Position numbers and translations under genes: made by a program. Below the pieces are notes generated by a model, which was not told the DNA's origin, did no database searches, and was given only the letters and a program-made list of their open reading frames with translations. Positions 12,231-24,000 of a stretch of DNA of 64,000 nucleotides are shown here, piece by piece; the first letter of the stretch is position 1; each line of letters begins with the position of its first letter. The stretch comes from Petrosia ficiformis (taxonomy: Eukaryota; Porifera; Demospongiae; Haplosclerida; Petrosiidae). The DNA is taken from assembly GCA_947044365.1 (NCBI GenBank), contig OX345636.1:60639537-60703536 (forward strand). Direction: 5' to 3'.

Positions 12231-13560
12231 AAATTTAGTGCAAATTTCATGAGTTTTATAATTACTCTATATTTTCCATTTTTTTGCGATTTCTAAAAGA
12301 AAATAATTAATATTTATAATCAGTGCTGTAATTCTCTTATACCATTAATAATGAACATCCTAGAGGAAATGGTTGATGATTTTGTTCAAAAATAATTATA
12401 CAGTTTGTGATTTTATACATCAATAATTACGTATATTGCCCACAGATGTACATTTGAAAACGAGGCTGGGTTAGTAGGGAAGGATAGTGTTACTATTTTA
12501 GTTAAGAATTGATTTAAGCATTATAATCCCTACCATACTCTTTAATATGCTTGTGCATGCATCTATGTGTTGTATGCATAGTTAAGGAAGTTGTGTCAAT
12601 ACAGTTGTGTAAGATCCTTTTAAAAGTAAAGAGAATAGATATCTGCATTTCAGGCATGAGAAAGTAAGCCATGAATGATGACAGCACAAGAACAGGCGGG
12701 TACCGGGGGTATTTTGAGTGCTTAGGGGCATTTAGGGTGCAATTGTGTTTGTTAGAGCACTCTCACGAGGGCTCTAAGTTACTTGGATCTATTACAGAAT
12801 GTCGATTATGACATGTATGTCGAATAATAATATAAGTATTATAGAAGTTTATATTGATTATAGGTCCTTTAATCTGCAGTTACGTACTTTTTCTTTATTA
12901 TTTTCTGAAACTTGGCCTGTGTTTTCCCTGACTTGTTAATGCTTTCATTTTGGCATCAAGTGTTTTTCTTGTGATATCAAATGTTGGATGACTAATAGCA
13001 TCTAATAATTATTGAAATTCAAGTTTGTCAATTTCTCTTAGATGGCATTGTAAAGAAGCAGTTATTTGGAACTATATTTTTCAAATTCACGACCTACAAA
13101 CAGTACAGCGAAGATTGAACAGAGTCGGAGAGAGAGAGAGACGTAACATTTATATAATTATAGTTCATTCATTTACAATTAAATTTTTGATTGAAAATCG
13201 TAGTATATTTTGTTATTATTCTAGATAATACTTCTTTCAATGACCCTACTGCACTTAAATTGTAATAGGTTATAATTTACCACACCTGAAAAGTACTATG
13301 CTTAGAACATACTACGCTTGCCTAGCTTAAACTGCTGAAGGGGGTATTAAGCTATATATATATATATATAATTATAATACATATAATTATATATATACAG
13401 CTTAAAGCAATTGTATAATAATACTGTATATATACTATGATAAGCATTAGAATACTGAATTGTTGACACAGTGACTGACACTACTTCTTGTAGGACTGCA
13501 CACAGTGCTGTAAGTGAAATAGAGAATGTACATCATCTGTAAGTGAAAGAGAATGATAAT
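12231..13560. other. 3' flank of the kinase gene, no gene seen
   Basis: AT-rich sequence downstream of the kinase stop. Around 12590-12700 there is a decayed copy of a repeat also found at 14500-14750, 32150-32345 and 63780-64000 (TTTCAGGCATGAGAAAGT-like words). No supported exon. Short ORFs here lack protein-like composition. Confidence 0.5.
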
Positions 13561-13564
13561 CAAT

Positions 13565-13870
13565 ACATAAATACAAAAGACTGATCTTCATTGATGTATA
13601 AATTTTAATACATTTTTGATTGCATGATTTCATAATGATATTATATAGTATTTCTGCAATCTACAAGAAAATATTCACACCATTCCAAAAAAACAAAAAA
13701 AAAACAATGAAAACAAGAATAATAAAAAACATTTTCAATAAAAGTGAAAGAAGATGTAGGGATGTCAAAACCCAAAAAGCAGGCAAACAAGGTTAGGAAG
13801 CTAACATAGGACCCAAAATTAAACAAACCACTTCCATAAAAAATCCATATAACCCTACATAAATAGTATT
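13565..13870. repeat. Dispersed repeat related to 32800-32960
   Basis: The words ATAATAAAAAACATTTT, ATGTAGGGAT, TCAAAACC, CCACTTCC and CCTACATAA occur in the same order here and at 32800-33036. Both are AT-rich and non-coding. Probably two decayed copies of one MITE family. Confidence 0.5.
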
Positions 13871-14085
13871 TTGTTTTATAGCGGTGTAAGTACTTATGTC
13901 TCTACAAACGTGTCTTGGGAAGCGCTAAAATTTATTTGCATCGTTAACCCCACACACAAAATTTTTAGAGTACTAGATATGTATGATGAGAAAACTGATA
14001 AAGAGACTGAGACACATTCCAGAAAGCTTGACCTAACTGAGTAGTGAGACATTCGTCTATGAAATCCCCTTCCTCAACCTGGCTC

Positions 14086-14260
14086 CAGTAGCTCAGATAA
14101 TAGAGCATCTGACTAGAAATAGTTCTTATATATAATTATAATTATAATATTATATATATAAATTATATATATATACTTTTATAATTGTAGTTATAATAGC
14201 AGGTGCCTTTTATATTTTTATATAAGAGCAGCTGCTTTTATATCCCTGGTGACCTGGTCT
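14086..14260 (+). mobile_element. tRNA-like SINE head, interrupted by AT repeats
   Basis: The segment around 14080-14130 reads GGCTCCAGTAGCTCAG followed by ATAATAGAGCATCTGACTAG, a clear tRNA acceptor/D-arm (A box) and start of an anticodon arm. It then runs into an AT dinucleotide tract instead of a T arm. The missing half resembles the B-box piece at 30497-30525. It is not a functional tRNA. Confidence 0.5.
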
Positions 14261-14425
14261 ACTTGATAATAATTTAATTTTTATTTCATTTATTATGCTC
14301 CATCAAGACTACATATGTGGAATATTGTATAATCATTTGTGGAAATAATGTGCTGTAGATCATTCACATTCTGGAAGTGCTTGTTATCTTTTACATGAAA
14401 CTCTTCCCTTTCTCTCTTTGTAGAT

Positions 14426-14940
14426 TAAGTCACTTAGTGTGTCTGTTCTGCTTCAGATGTTTGAATTGAGCCACACTACAATGCTAGCGCTCGAGCGCTC
14501 GGTCAATTAATGGGCGTGGCGCGTATAGAACGCGCGCTCGAGCTGCAGAAAGAAAGCTGCTTGTAACTGCTGTAGAAACTGGAAATAATACCTAGCTATT
14601 CTACGGTGACTACCTGAAATATATTCACAAAGTTTTACAAGGTCCTTTAAAAGGTAAAGAGAGTACTATAATAGGCTGTTGTGTTTCAGGCATGACAAAG
14701 TCAGCCGAGATTACTGAATGCTGGACACCAAGCAACATGATAACTTTTTCCTTTACATATCTTGTTATGGCTTCGTTTGAAATCCAAATCTTTATGAAGT
14801 GGCTTTCTAGTATTGGAATCCACGTTTTATGTTGATTTCACTTTCTTTACACTTATTTTCATGTTGCAATACTTTTGAAGTCTACTGTAGTGTGGCTCAA
14901 TTCAAACATCTGAAGCAGAACAGACACACTAAGTGACTTA
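14426..14940. mobile_element. 515-bp element with 55-bp perfect terminal inverted repeats
   Basis: Left arm 14426-14480 (starts TAAGTCACTTAGTGTGTCTG) and right arm 14886-14940 are exact inverted copies. The interior carries a CG-rich block (GCTCGAGCGCTC, GGGCGTGGCGCG) and a body shared with 12590-12700, 32150-32345 and 63780-64000. No ORF, so it is a non-autonomous element. Confidence 0.85.
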
Positions 14941-15536
14941 CAAGTGTATCTGGAGGTAAAGCAATATTAACATGATCTACATAAATAACTATACAGGGGA
15001 AGGATTTGAAATAATGCATAACAAGTATATCGAAATATTATCTGGAAACAATGGGGTCTTTTGCACCATGTCAGAACAATAATTTATGATAAAGAATTAT
15101 TTATCACATCATAACTTTTAATCTGTCACAAAAAAACTGCTGCAAAAGTGGGTGAGTGAAATGTCTCATCCACCATCAACCATGATAATTTATTTGCGAA
15201 GGTACGTACATAATTATTCCTATAATAACTTAACCATAAATGATTCATCTTTGTAAGATTTTCATGGAAAGAAAACAAAGGAGTAAAACTCCTATCCAGA
15301 GGAGCTTACTATTAATGATATTAAGGCGTGTGATGAGCCTAACAAATATATGAACATACAGCCATGATACAGGGCATACACAAAACTGACTATACGTTAT
15401 CTGACATGGCAGCTCATATAGCCTTTGCTCTTGAAGGAGGACATTGTATTGCTTATAATGTGGTAAACAGCCACTGGTTTGAAATGAGGTATAATTATAA
15501 ATATTTAAATTAAATACCACTTCCCCATAACTATTA

Positions 15537-15745
15537 CAGTGGAACCTCTAATAACGAAACTTCTCTTTAACAAAAACCTCTGCATATTGAAAATATTGCA
15601 ATGTACCGACTTGTTTTCCTATTTAAATGATGATAATGCAACCTCCCTTTAACGAAAACTTCTCTGATACGAAATAACGAAAGGCCTTTACTACACCAAT
15701 TTCACTTCCATTTAACGAAAGAGGTGTGGCTACGCATGCGCACAT
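15537..15745 (+). mobile_element. Possible pogo/Tigger-like element end
   Basis: Starting after TA, the sequence CAGTGGAACCTCTAATAACG resembles the termini of pogo/Tigger elements (family recollection). Several AACGAAA / CCTCTCTTTAA words follow, and a related AAACCTCTCTTTAATAAAAA piece lies at 16281. I found no matching inverted right end, so the element is probably truncated. Confidence 0.4.
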
Positions 15746-15776
15746 CTACCTATCTACATATCTACCTATCTACCTA

Positions 15777-16134
15777 TCATATGGTTAACAATAGTCTGAA
15801 GTAAATTTGAATTGTGTAGAGAGGCAAATAGCTCTTTAAGTTTCTTGACATTTCAAGACCGTAACCAGCACTATTAATTTTGTCTCCTGTTACTGTGGCA
15901 AATCCCTTGTTGTAATCTCTCTGGAGAAAATAGGTTACTGCCAGAGAAATATTTAGAGGAATGTGGCCAACCATCTTTCAACACAGCAACTGCTGATCTG
16001 TCTTTGACATTATCAGGCTCTCTTCTCAAGAGCAATTCTTCCCCAATAAACGGAGTCCAAACGTCTTTGTAAGCATGATACCCTCTGATAAATGAGTTCA
16101 CTTCAAGTTCTACTGACTTGTGGATGAAAGGCAT
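15777..16134 (-). pseudogene. HIRAN-domain-like ORF broken by a frameshift
   Basis: Two overlapping minus-strand frames make one domain. 16134 to about 15975 gives MPFIHKSVELEVNSFIRGYH, ELLLRREPDNVKDRSAVAV and LKDG. The next frame from about 15972 gives VGHIPLNIS, GFATVTGDKINSAGYGLE. The DN..D..AV.V...G..VGH.P pattern is that of HIRAN domains, which bind DNA 3' ends in HLTF and are also found in stand-alone invertebrate proteins. The frame changes inside KDG/VGHIP, as a 1-2 base loss would do. There is a Met at 16134 and a stop at 15777. Either a pseudogene or a sequencing error. Confidence 0.55.
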
Positions 16135-16304
16135 TCTCGTACATTAAGTCGCTTTCATAGTATAGTAACCCACAATCAGCTGGACAACAGTAAACAAACA
16201 ACTTTACATGATTTCTTTAATTAACTAAGCCAGACACTGTAACCATCAATAATTTTGTTGTTTCATGACAAGTAATATTAAAACCTCTCTTTAATAAAAA
16301 CCTC

Positions 16305-16501
16305 GGATCAAGTATAATATACGGGCAGAGCAACGTAGCGATCTAATGAAGCCACAAGAGTATTTTACAAGTGTTCCACCCACACCTATCGTGCATAATT
16401 AATAAGGTGACGAATCCGGAAGTGGTGGGTGGAACACTTGTAACACTCTTGTGGCTTCATTAGATCGCTACGTTGCTCTGCCCGTATATTATACTTGATC
16501 C
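16305..16501. mobile_element. Foldback element, ~77-bp arms
   Basis: Arms 16305-16382 and 16425-16501 are inverted copies, beginning GGATCAAGTATAATATACGG and ending with the reverse complement of it, around a ~42-bp loop. The arms contain GCAACGTAGCGATC and GAAGCCACAAGAGT. Non-coding, hairpin-forming MITE. Confidence 0.85.
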
Positions 16502-18015
16502 TTTCTTTCATTGATATTCTTGTTTTGACTTTGTTTTAATGCCCATAAATGTTTTTCAAATTTATATGTAGCAAAAGTGTTGTTTGTTTCATACACAAAC
16601 TTTATTATATTTAGAGTAGTGCTTTGTATCACTTTGCCACATAGGCGAGGGTCCCGTCCCGACGACGCTCGTATTGAAGTGGTATTTAATTTTGTTGCCA
16701 AAGCAAGGCACCATTCCAATCGTGTTCCTGTGCTTTTTTCGGTTTTGATATGTATCCCTACATTCTTTAAAATGTTTATTATTTATAATTACTGTAATAG
16801 ATAATTGAGTATAATGATGTCACTGGTGATTACATCAGTGCACTGTGTTGATGCTTTTGATAATTAAGAGAACTGTAGACTAGCTATCAATCTATCTATA
16901 TACAACTTATGTAAGATATTTACATAATTGTTAATGACCGCATTAATTTAGTCACCAGATGATAAACTGGTCACATTATTACTACAACTCAAAAAAATCC
17001 ATTCAAAATGCTTTGTACTTTTTTTTTTCCTTGAATTGATTGGGTTAAAGAAGGCCCAACCTTTGAACTAACTAGAAACACATTCATTGATGCACTTCCT
17101 GAATTATCAAATTTCCAAACATAATGTATTATATACAGGCTAAATCATCACTGAAATTGGTTCTGGGCTGCTGGCCTTTGCAATTCCCTATAATCAATTG
17201 TAGACGGAGTTCTGACCCTCCATTTCAACTGTCCTGGAGTTCCAACCTTTGGATGCAGCTAATTACTATAACACAAACAAAATTATAAATTAAATTATTA
17301 AAAAAACAATAATTACTATAATTATTAATATAATTTTTTTATTTCTTGAGATTCTTTTTGTTTATTGTGTGGATGTGTTTGTGACAATAATTGTAAAATA
17401 TAAGGAGTTAGTTCATTTACCTGTAAAAAAATAGGAAAAGAAATGTATCACATTATAATATTATGTCTACGGAATTATAATACTAATTCCATTTTATATA
17501 ATATGACAAGGTTCAAAATGGTGATGATCGATAATTATATTGTATCACATATACTGTACAATATTGGCTTCTGGGTATATTGATACACTGGATTGGGCAG
17601 TTTAGTAAACTTGGTTTCACACAAAAAGGACAAAAAGGACAGATAGACAGACAGAACACCAGATTACAGTAACCCTTCGTTCCACCTACGTGGGCAGGAG
17701 TCAACAAGATATATAATTTTTATACAGAGAAAAGATTATCACTATGATCACTTTGTTTGTGTCATTAATAAGTCCACCATTGCTGAAGCAAAGAAGTTTC
17801 TCATGTTTTAAACCCAATATAAACCATACTAACAATAGTTAATAGTTATCTGTCTCCTACTCTTTATCGATAATATATGTCAGCTATTAGTTTCTATAAG
17901 CTATTGTTTATTGTACTAGCTCAAATTTGTGTTGTCTTATGAAACGCCCCATTCGTAAATTTAATAATAATTAATGATTTCAACCATTGTTTAGCCTAGC
18001 TTTGTGTCCATATTG
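16502..18015. other. No gene seen between the foldback element and the HPS6 3' end
   Basis: AT-rich with small ORFs on both strands that show no recognisable domain. At 17640-17700 a CAGACAGACAG...TTACAGTAACCCTTCG segment is a relative of the one at 29540-29600. The HPS6 3' UTR should lie at the top of this block, reading leftwards from 18015. Confidence 0.4.
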
Positions 18016-21000
18016 TCACTTTATAAGTACATAAAATTTATACATAACACTCACTGATAATCTTCTTACTGGTACATATACATCATCTTCTGTAAGAGGA
18101 AGAAATGATAATAGATGTTCATAATGTAACATGATGTATATACCTTCTTGAGTCTTCATAGTTTTCAACACACTAACAAAATCCAATACACTATAATATA
18201 AAAGACATTCTTTAAAGAAGTACACACATTGCAGACACAACATGTGTGCATGAGGAGGTATGTTATAACTGTTTCGTACCATGGAAATTGGGCAATATGA
18301 AATTAATTTTTGTGATTATTGCCTAAACGTGACTTGCAATTATTGTAATATTGTAACTACTCATTGATACTGTCTATGATAACAAAAATAGGTTCATTTT
18401 TTAAAAGATGACTATTCCGATCCATGTTTAGATAGCATACAGCTTAAGATTAAGTGTTATACATGTAGTATTTTTCAACTCCATAATTATTTTTATAATA
18501 ATTATAATATCTATTATTTAATACAATATATGTGATATGATTATTACAATGTATGTGGATATATTAAAACTATTACCCAACTCTACATGTAGCTGACAAT
18601 TGTAGAATGCTATCTTGATGCAGTCAGTGCCAACATTTCTCATAATGGCACTGCAGTCATGCAGTGGCAACATGTGAGATGAGGCACTGTGGTTATACCA
18701 CATGCTATATGTTAGCATTGCTGGCCTTTTGATATTAAGCACTACATGCTACATATCAAGTATTTGTAACGAATGAATAGTCATTAAGTTCCTTAAATAA
18801 ATTATTTATGCAATTAAATTCATACTTGAAGGTATCTGGTAATAGTTCCCAAATTTGATCAGTTTGAAGAACATCTCCTTTTGAAAAATGAATCAGAGCT
18901 CGATGGAATAAAGCACATTGAAGAGGAGGAGATATCTGATAAAGATAAGAATATTAATCAAACATGTACATGTACATGACAGCTTGTGGATTATTTTTAG
19001 ATGTTCTTGTAGAACTTTAGGAATATATTGCATCTAGAACAACTATTAGTTCCAGTTTATACGTAAATCTACAAGCAGCTTTCTTTTTGGAGGCCTATAG
19101 AGCTTGAGTGCGCATTCCTTATTATGCCCTCGCCATTATTTAACAGAGTCCTAAGGAATGACACCACTTCGCTACATATACAATGCATAGTCACCTATGT
19201 GACAGAAACATAAATATTCATTAAACCCCATGGAAAGCAGTTATAGGGATGGCCCTATAGCCCATAAAAACAAATTATGAATACCTGAGAGAAGACTTGT
19301 TTCATCACATGAATAGCGTCAACCCACAACTCATTATCCAATAGGATAGTCAATGCTTGTAGTTCAACATTAGGATAATCACTGTGTGTATGGAATATAA
19401 TTATAAATGTATAATATACATGAATGTACATGTACATTCAACATTAGGATAATCACTATGTGTATGGAATATAATTATAAATGTATAATATACATGAATG
19501 TACATGTACATTCAACATTAGGATAATCACTGTGTGTATGGAATATAATTATAAATGTATAATATACATGAATGTACATGTACATTCAACATTAGGATAA
19601 TCACTGTGTGTATGGAATATAATTATAAATGTATAATATACATGAATGTACATGTACATTCAACATTAGGATAATCACTATGTGTATGGAATATAATTAT
19701 AAATGTATAATATACATGAATGTACATGTACATTCAACATTAGGATAATCACTGTGTGTATGGAATATAATTATAAATGTATAATATACATGAATGTACA
19801 TGTACATTCAACATTAGGATAATCACTGTGTGTATGGAATATAATTATAAATGTATAATATACATGAATGTACATGTACATTCAACATTAGGATAATCAC
19901 TATGTGTATGGAATATAATTATAAATGTATAATATACATGAATGTACATGTACATTCAACATTAGGATAATCATTGTGTGTATGGTATATAATTATAAAT
20001 GTATAATATACATGAATGTACATGTACATTCAACATTAGGAAAATCATTGTGTGTATGGAATATAATTATAAATGTATAATATACATGAATGTACATGTA
20101 CATTCAACATTAGGATAATCACTATGTGTATGGAATATAATTATAAATGTATAATATACATGAATGTACATGTACATTCAACATTAGGATAATCACTGTG
20201 TGTATGGAATATAATTATAAATGTATAATATACATGAATGTACATGTACATTCAACATTAGGATAATCACTGTGTGTATGGAATATAATTATAAATGTAT
20301 AATATACATGAATGTACATGTACATTCAACATTAGGATAATCACTATGTGTATGGAATATAATTATAAATGTATAATATACATGAATGTACATGTACATT
20401 CAACATTAGGATAATCATTGTGTGTATGGTATATAATTATAAATGTATAATATACATGAATGTACATGTACATTCAACATTAGGATAATCACTGTGTGTA
20501 TGGAATATAATTATAAATGTATAATATACATGAATGTACATGTACATTCAACATTAGGATAATCACTATGTGTATGGAATATAATTATAAATGTATAATA
20601 TACATGAATGTACATGTACATTCAACATTAGGATAATCACTATGTGTATGGAATATAATTATAAATGTATAATATACATGAATGTACATGTACATTCAAC
20701 ATTAGGATAATCACTGTGTGTATGGAATATAATTATAAATGTATAATATACATGAATGTACATGTACATTCAACATTAGGATAATCACTGTGTGTATGGA
20801 ATATAATTATAAATGTATAATATACATGAATGTACATGTACATTCAACATTAGGATAATCACTATGTGTATGGAATATAATTATAAATGTATAATATACA
20901 TGAATGTACATGTACATTCAACATTAGGATAATCATTGTGTGTATGGTATATAATTATAAATGTATAATATACATGAATGTACATGTACATTCAACATTA

Positions 21001-24000
21001 GGATAATCACTGTGTGTATGGAATATAATTATAAATGTATAATATACATGAATGTACATGTACATTCAACATTAGGATAATCACTATGTGTATGGAATAT
21101 AATTATAAATGTATAATATACATGAATGTACATGTACATTCAACATTAGGATAATCATTGTGTGTATGGTATATAATTATAAATGTATAATATACATGAA
21201 TGTACATGTACATTCAACATTAGGATAATCACTGTGTGTATGGAATATAATTATAAATGTATAATATACATGAATGTACATGTACATTCAACATTAGGAT
21301 AATCACTATGTGTATGGTAATAACAATACTTATACACGAATGTACATGTACATGTACGTGTTTTAGTATGCACATACATGTACATGTACATGTAGATGAA
21401 TATATGTACATGTACATGTGCAATAGCTTCAGATGCCAACTAATAATAATTATTATTTCAAATGAAAAGAGGCTATACTTCAGTCCAATTCAACATTTTT
21501 ATGGTGGTGGTGGTAGTTACATTTTTGAGAGTTAAAACACAATATGGCAACAGTTACTACTGTAAAGTACTGTTACTGATGTACTACTAATACAGTGAAT
21601 TCATATAGTAATAAAATGTACAGTATAGTACATGTATAGTACATGTATAGTACATGTATAGTACATGTACATATACACTGTACATGTAGTGTAATACCAT
21701 ATACATGTACGTGGAAATATTAACAGTTTGCTGTTCCCAGAGTATTGATGAATTACAGTTTGACGATTAACTAACCCTGTTGATACCTATAAACGTCAAG
21801 ATCAATTAATGGGTAACTCCTACAGAAGACGTCATGTATATCAACAGTTCAAATTTCTGAAGTCCTTTGATATTTTTCAATTATACAGGAGAGTACATGT
21901 ATTTAAATTTACTTTAAGCTAGTCCAAAAATTGAAGCTATACGAGTAACCAATCCAAATTGTAAGAGATCGAATTGACAAAGATGCTATATGTAAGTGTG
22001 GGTGCTGGCACTGACCACTGCACTTTCAAACACTTGGCTTGCTGCTTTTTTCTGATTAAGAAAGCATGATTTTGGTACCTACATGTATGTCTTTCTTACA
22101 AGGTTGAGATGTGGGTGTTGCCTTCGAGAGCAAAACACTCGCGCTATAGATCACTTTGCTATCTTTTGCAGCTAAAGAAGAGTACCACATGGCTTTCTTG
22201 TTACAACATGTATGTCTTCTATCCAACAAAATAATAACTATAATCTAAATTGCATAGATACTGTATTCTTGGTTTCCACACGCAATAGAACTACCTTGGA
22301 AGCATTAATTACTTCGGGCTCCGCCCTCAGTTATTAAAACTGTTTCCACGGTAGTTCTATTGCACGTAGAAACCTCGAATACAGTATCTAACCCATACAG
22401 AACTACATGTATTATTTTAATAGTTTACAGGAAACAAATTTTCTATCAAATTTGTATTAATACTCATTATCTGTGGGGCCATGGTCATTTTGTATTCAAG
22501 GAAGATCACATATATTAGGTTTCTTGGTAGTCTTGTCTCCTGACTCCCAATTTCAGTGGCTTGTTGTACACAACAGTCAAATAGTGAGTGCATTAACACA
22601 CTTACATGTACATGTATTGTGTTTGATAGAAAATTGGATCCTCCAAACAGTCGATTTCTTTAAATACTGTCACAAATAATTACATGCACATGTGCGTACA
22701 TACATGTACCTTTCTGAGTCTCCTTGTGAAGGTGATATCTACTCCATGTTGTAAATATCTTACTAGATGTGCATAAGCCACAAAATGCAGTAATTCATTT
22801 GGTTCAGAATCATACAATAGATTACATGTTAACTCAAATACTGGAACTCGAGCTGTTTGAATACTTGGCTATAATTTATGAAAGAGATAACTGAAATTTA
22901 TCATTAGATATTTTTTCCATTTCATATACATGCAGTACACATGTACAAGCATTATAATGTGTACTGTACATGTGATAGTCGTGTGCATTATACATTATAT
23001 TAACATGTACTGTACATGTCATAGTTACTAGGGCTCAGGATAACACCAGATCAATCATTATCTCTCATCAGTTATCATGAGCACTGCATTACAATATATG
23101 AATATATGTATGTATTGTAATTGGTATACATGTACAGTATAATTATGTCGTCACCATACAGTAACAGTAATTACCTTAGTTCTATTGTCAGTAATTCCTG
23201 TCTCACTACTGTGGTGTTGAATACCAATTACTGTGAAAACTACTGTTGAACTATGTAGTGTGGAAATGAAACTACTGAGTAATTACTGTACTGTATGGTG
23301 ACTTTTTATTGATATACATGTACATGTATACTGCACATGTACATGTACATCTGCATAGTATATGTGTACATCATTACATGTACATGTAAACCAGTGTTCT
23401 GACTGTTCTCCATAGTGGAAAAGGCAAAGGTACATGTAACAATTATTATTGGACCTATTTTATACTGATCGGAGGCATTGTCTCACACAAACTGTTAGAT
23501 GTAACACAAATTATAATCAATTAGATTGGTGATTTGCCAGCCCTATGGAGATCACTGAGTATAGATATACATATACATGTAGGGTTTGTACTGTAAGTGA
23601 AAATTAATTTTAAAGACTGAGACTGAATGTGTGTGTGTACATGTACATGTATACACATCACACTGTGCACTACCATACATTGTAGATGTACACGTACCTT
23701 CAGTACATGTATGTACATGTATGTATATATACACACACATATACAGTATAAATTATAGATATACATGTACCTTCAGTGTAGTTTGAGCTACTCTATCGGC
23801 TGCTTCAGTAGCTAACAGATTTTTCCAGTTTATGTCTGAACAATATTGATTACTCTGCAGAACTGAATATACAGTACATGTAAGTACATGTACACTAATA
23901 TTATACATGTATGTACATGTACTTGTGAGTACATATTATACGTGTATACATGTATGTACATGTACATGTGAGTACATATTATACGTGTATACATGTGTGT

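Noticed and set aside
15245..15520. 91-codon minus-strand ORF
   Set aside because: Composition partly hydrophobic but no motif, no neighbouring exon and AT-rich flanks; not supported as a gene.
19363..21310. CRISPR-like regularly spaced repeat
   Set aside because: Units are contiguous 74-bp tandem copies without unique spacers in a eukaryotic intron; not CRISPR.
22417..22599. HPS6 exon filling the gap between 22710 and 19381
   Set aside because: No acceptor/donor pair gives the required phase 0 in, phase 2 out, and the segment is bounded by inverted CAAATTTTCTATCAAA words.
23170..23238. HPS6 exon on the minus strand (IGIQHHSSETGITDNRTK)
   Set aside because: Phase does not fit either neighbour and the segment lies inside a MITE with inverted TCACCATACAGTA ends.
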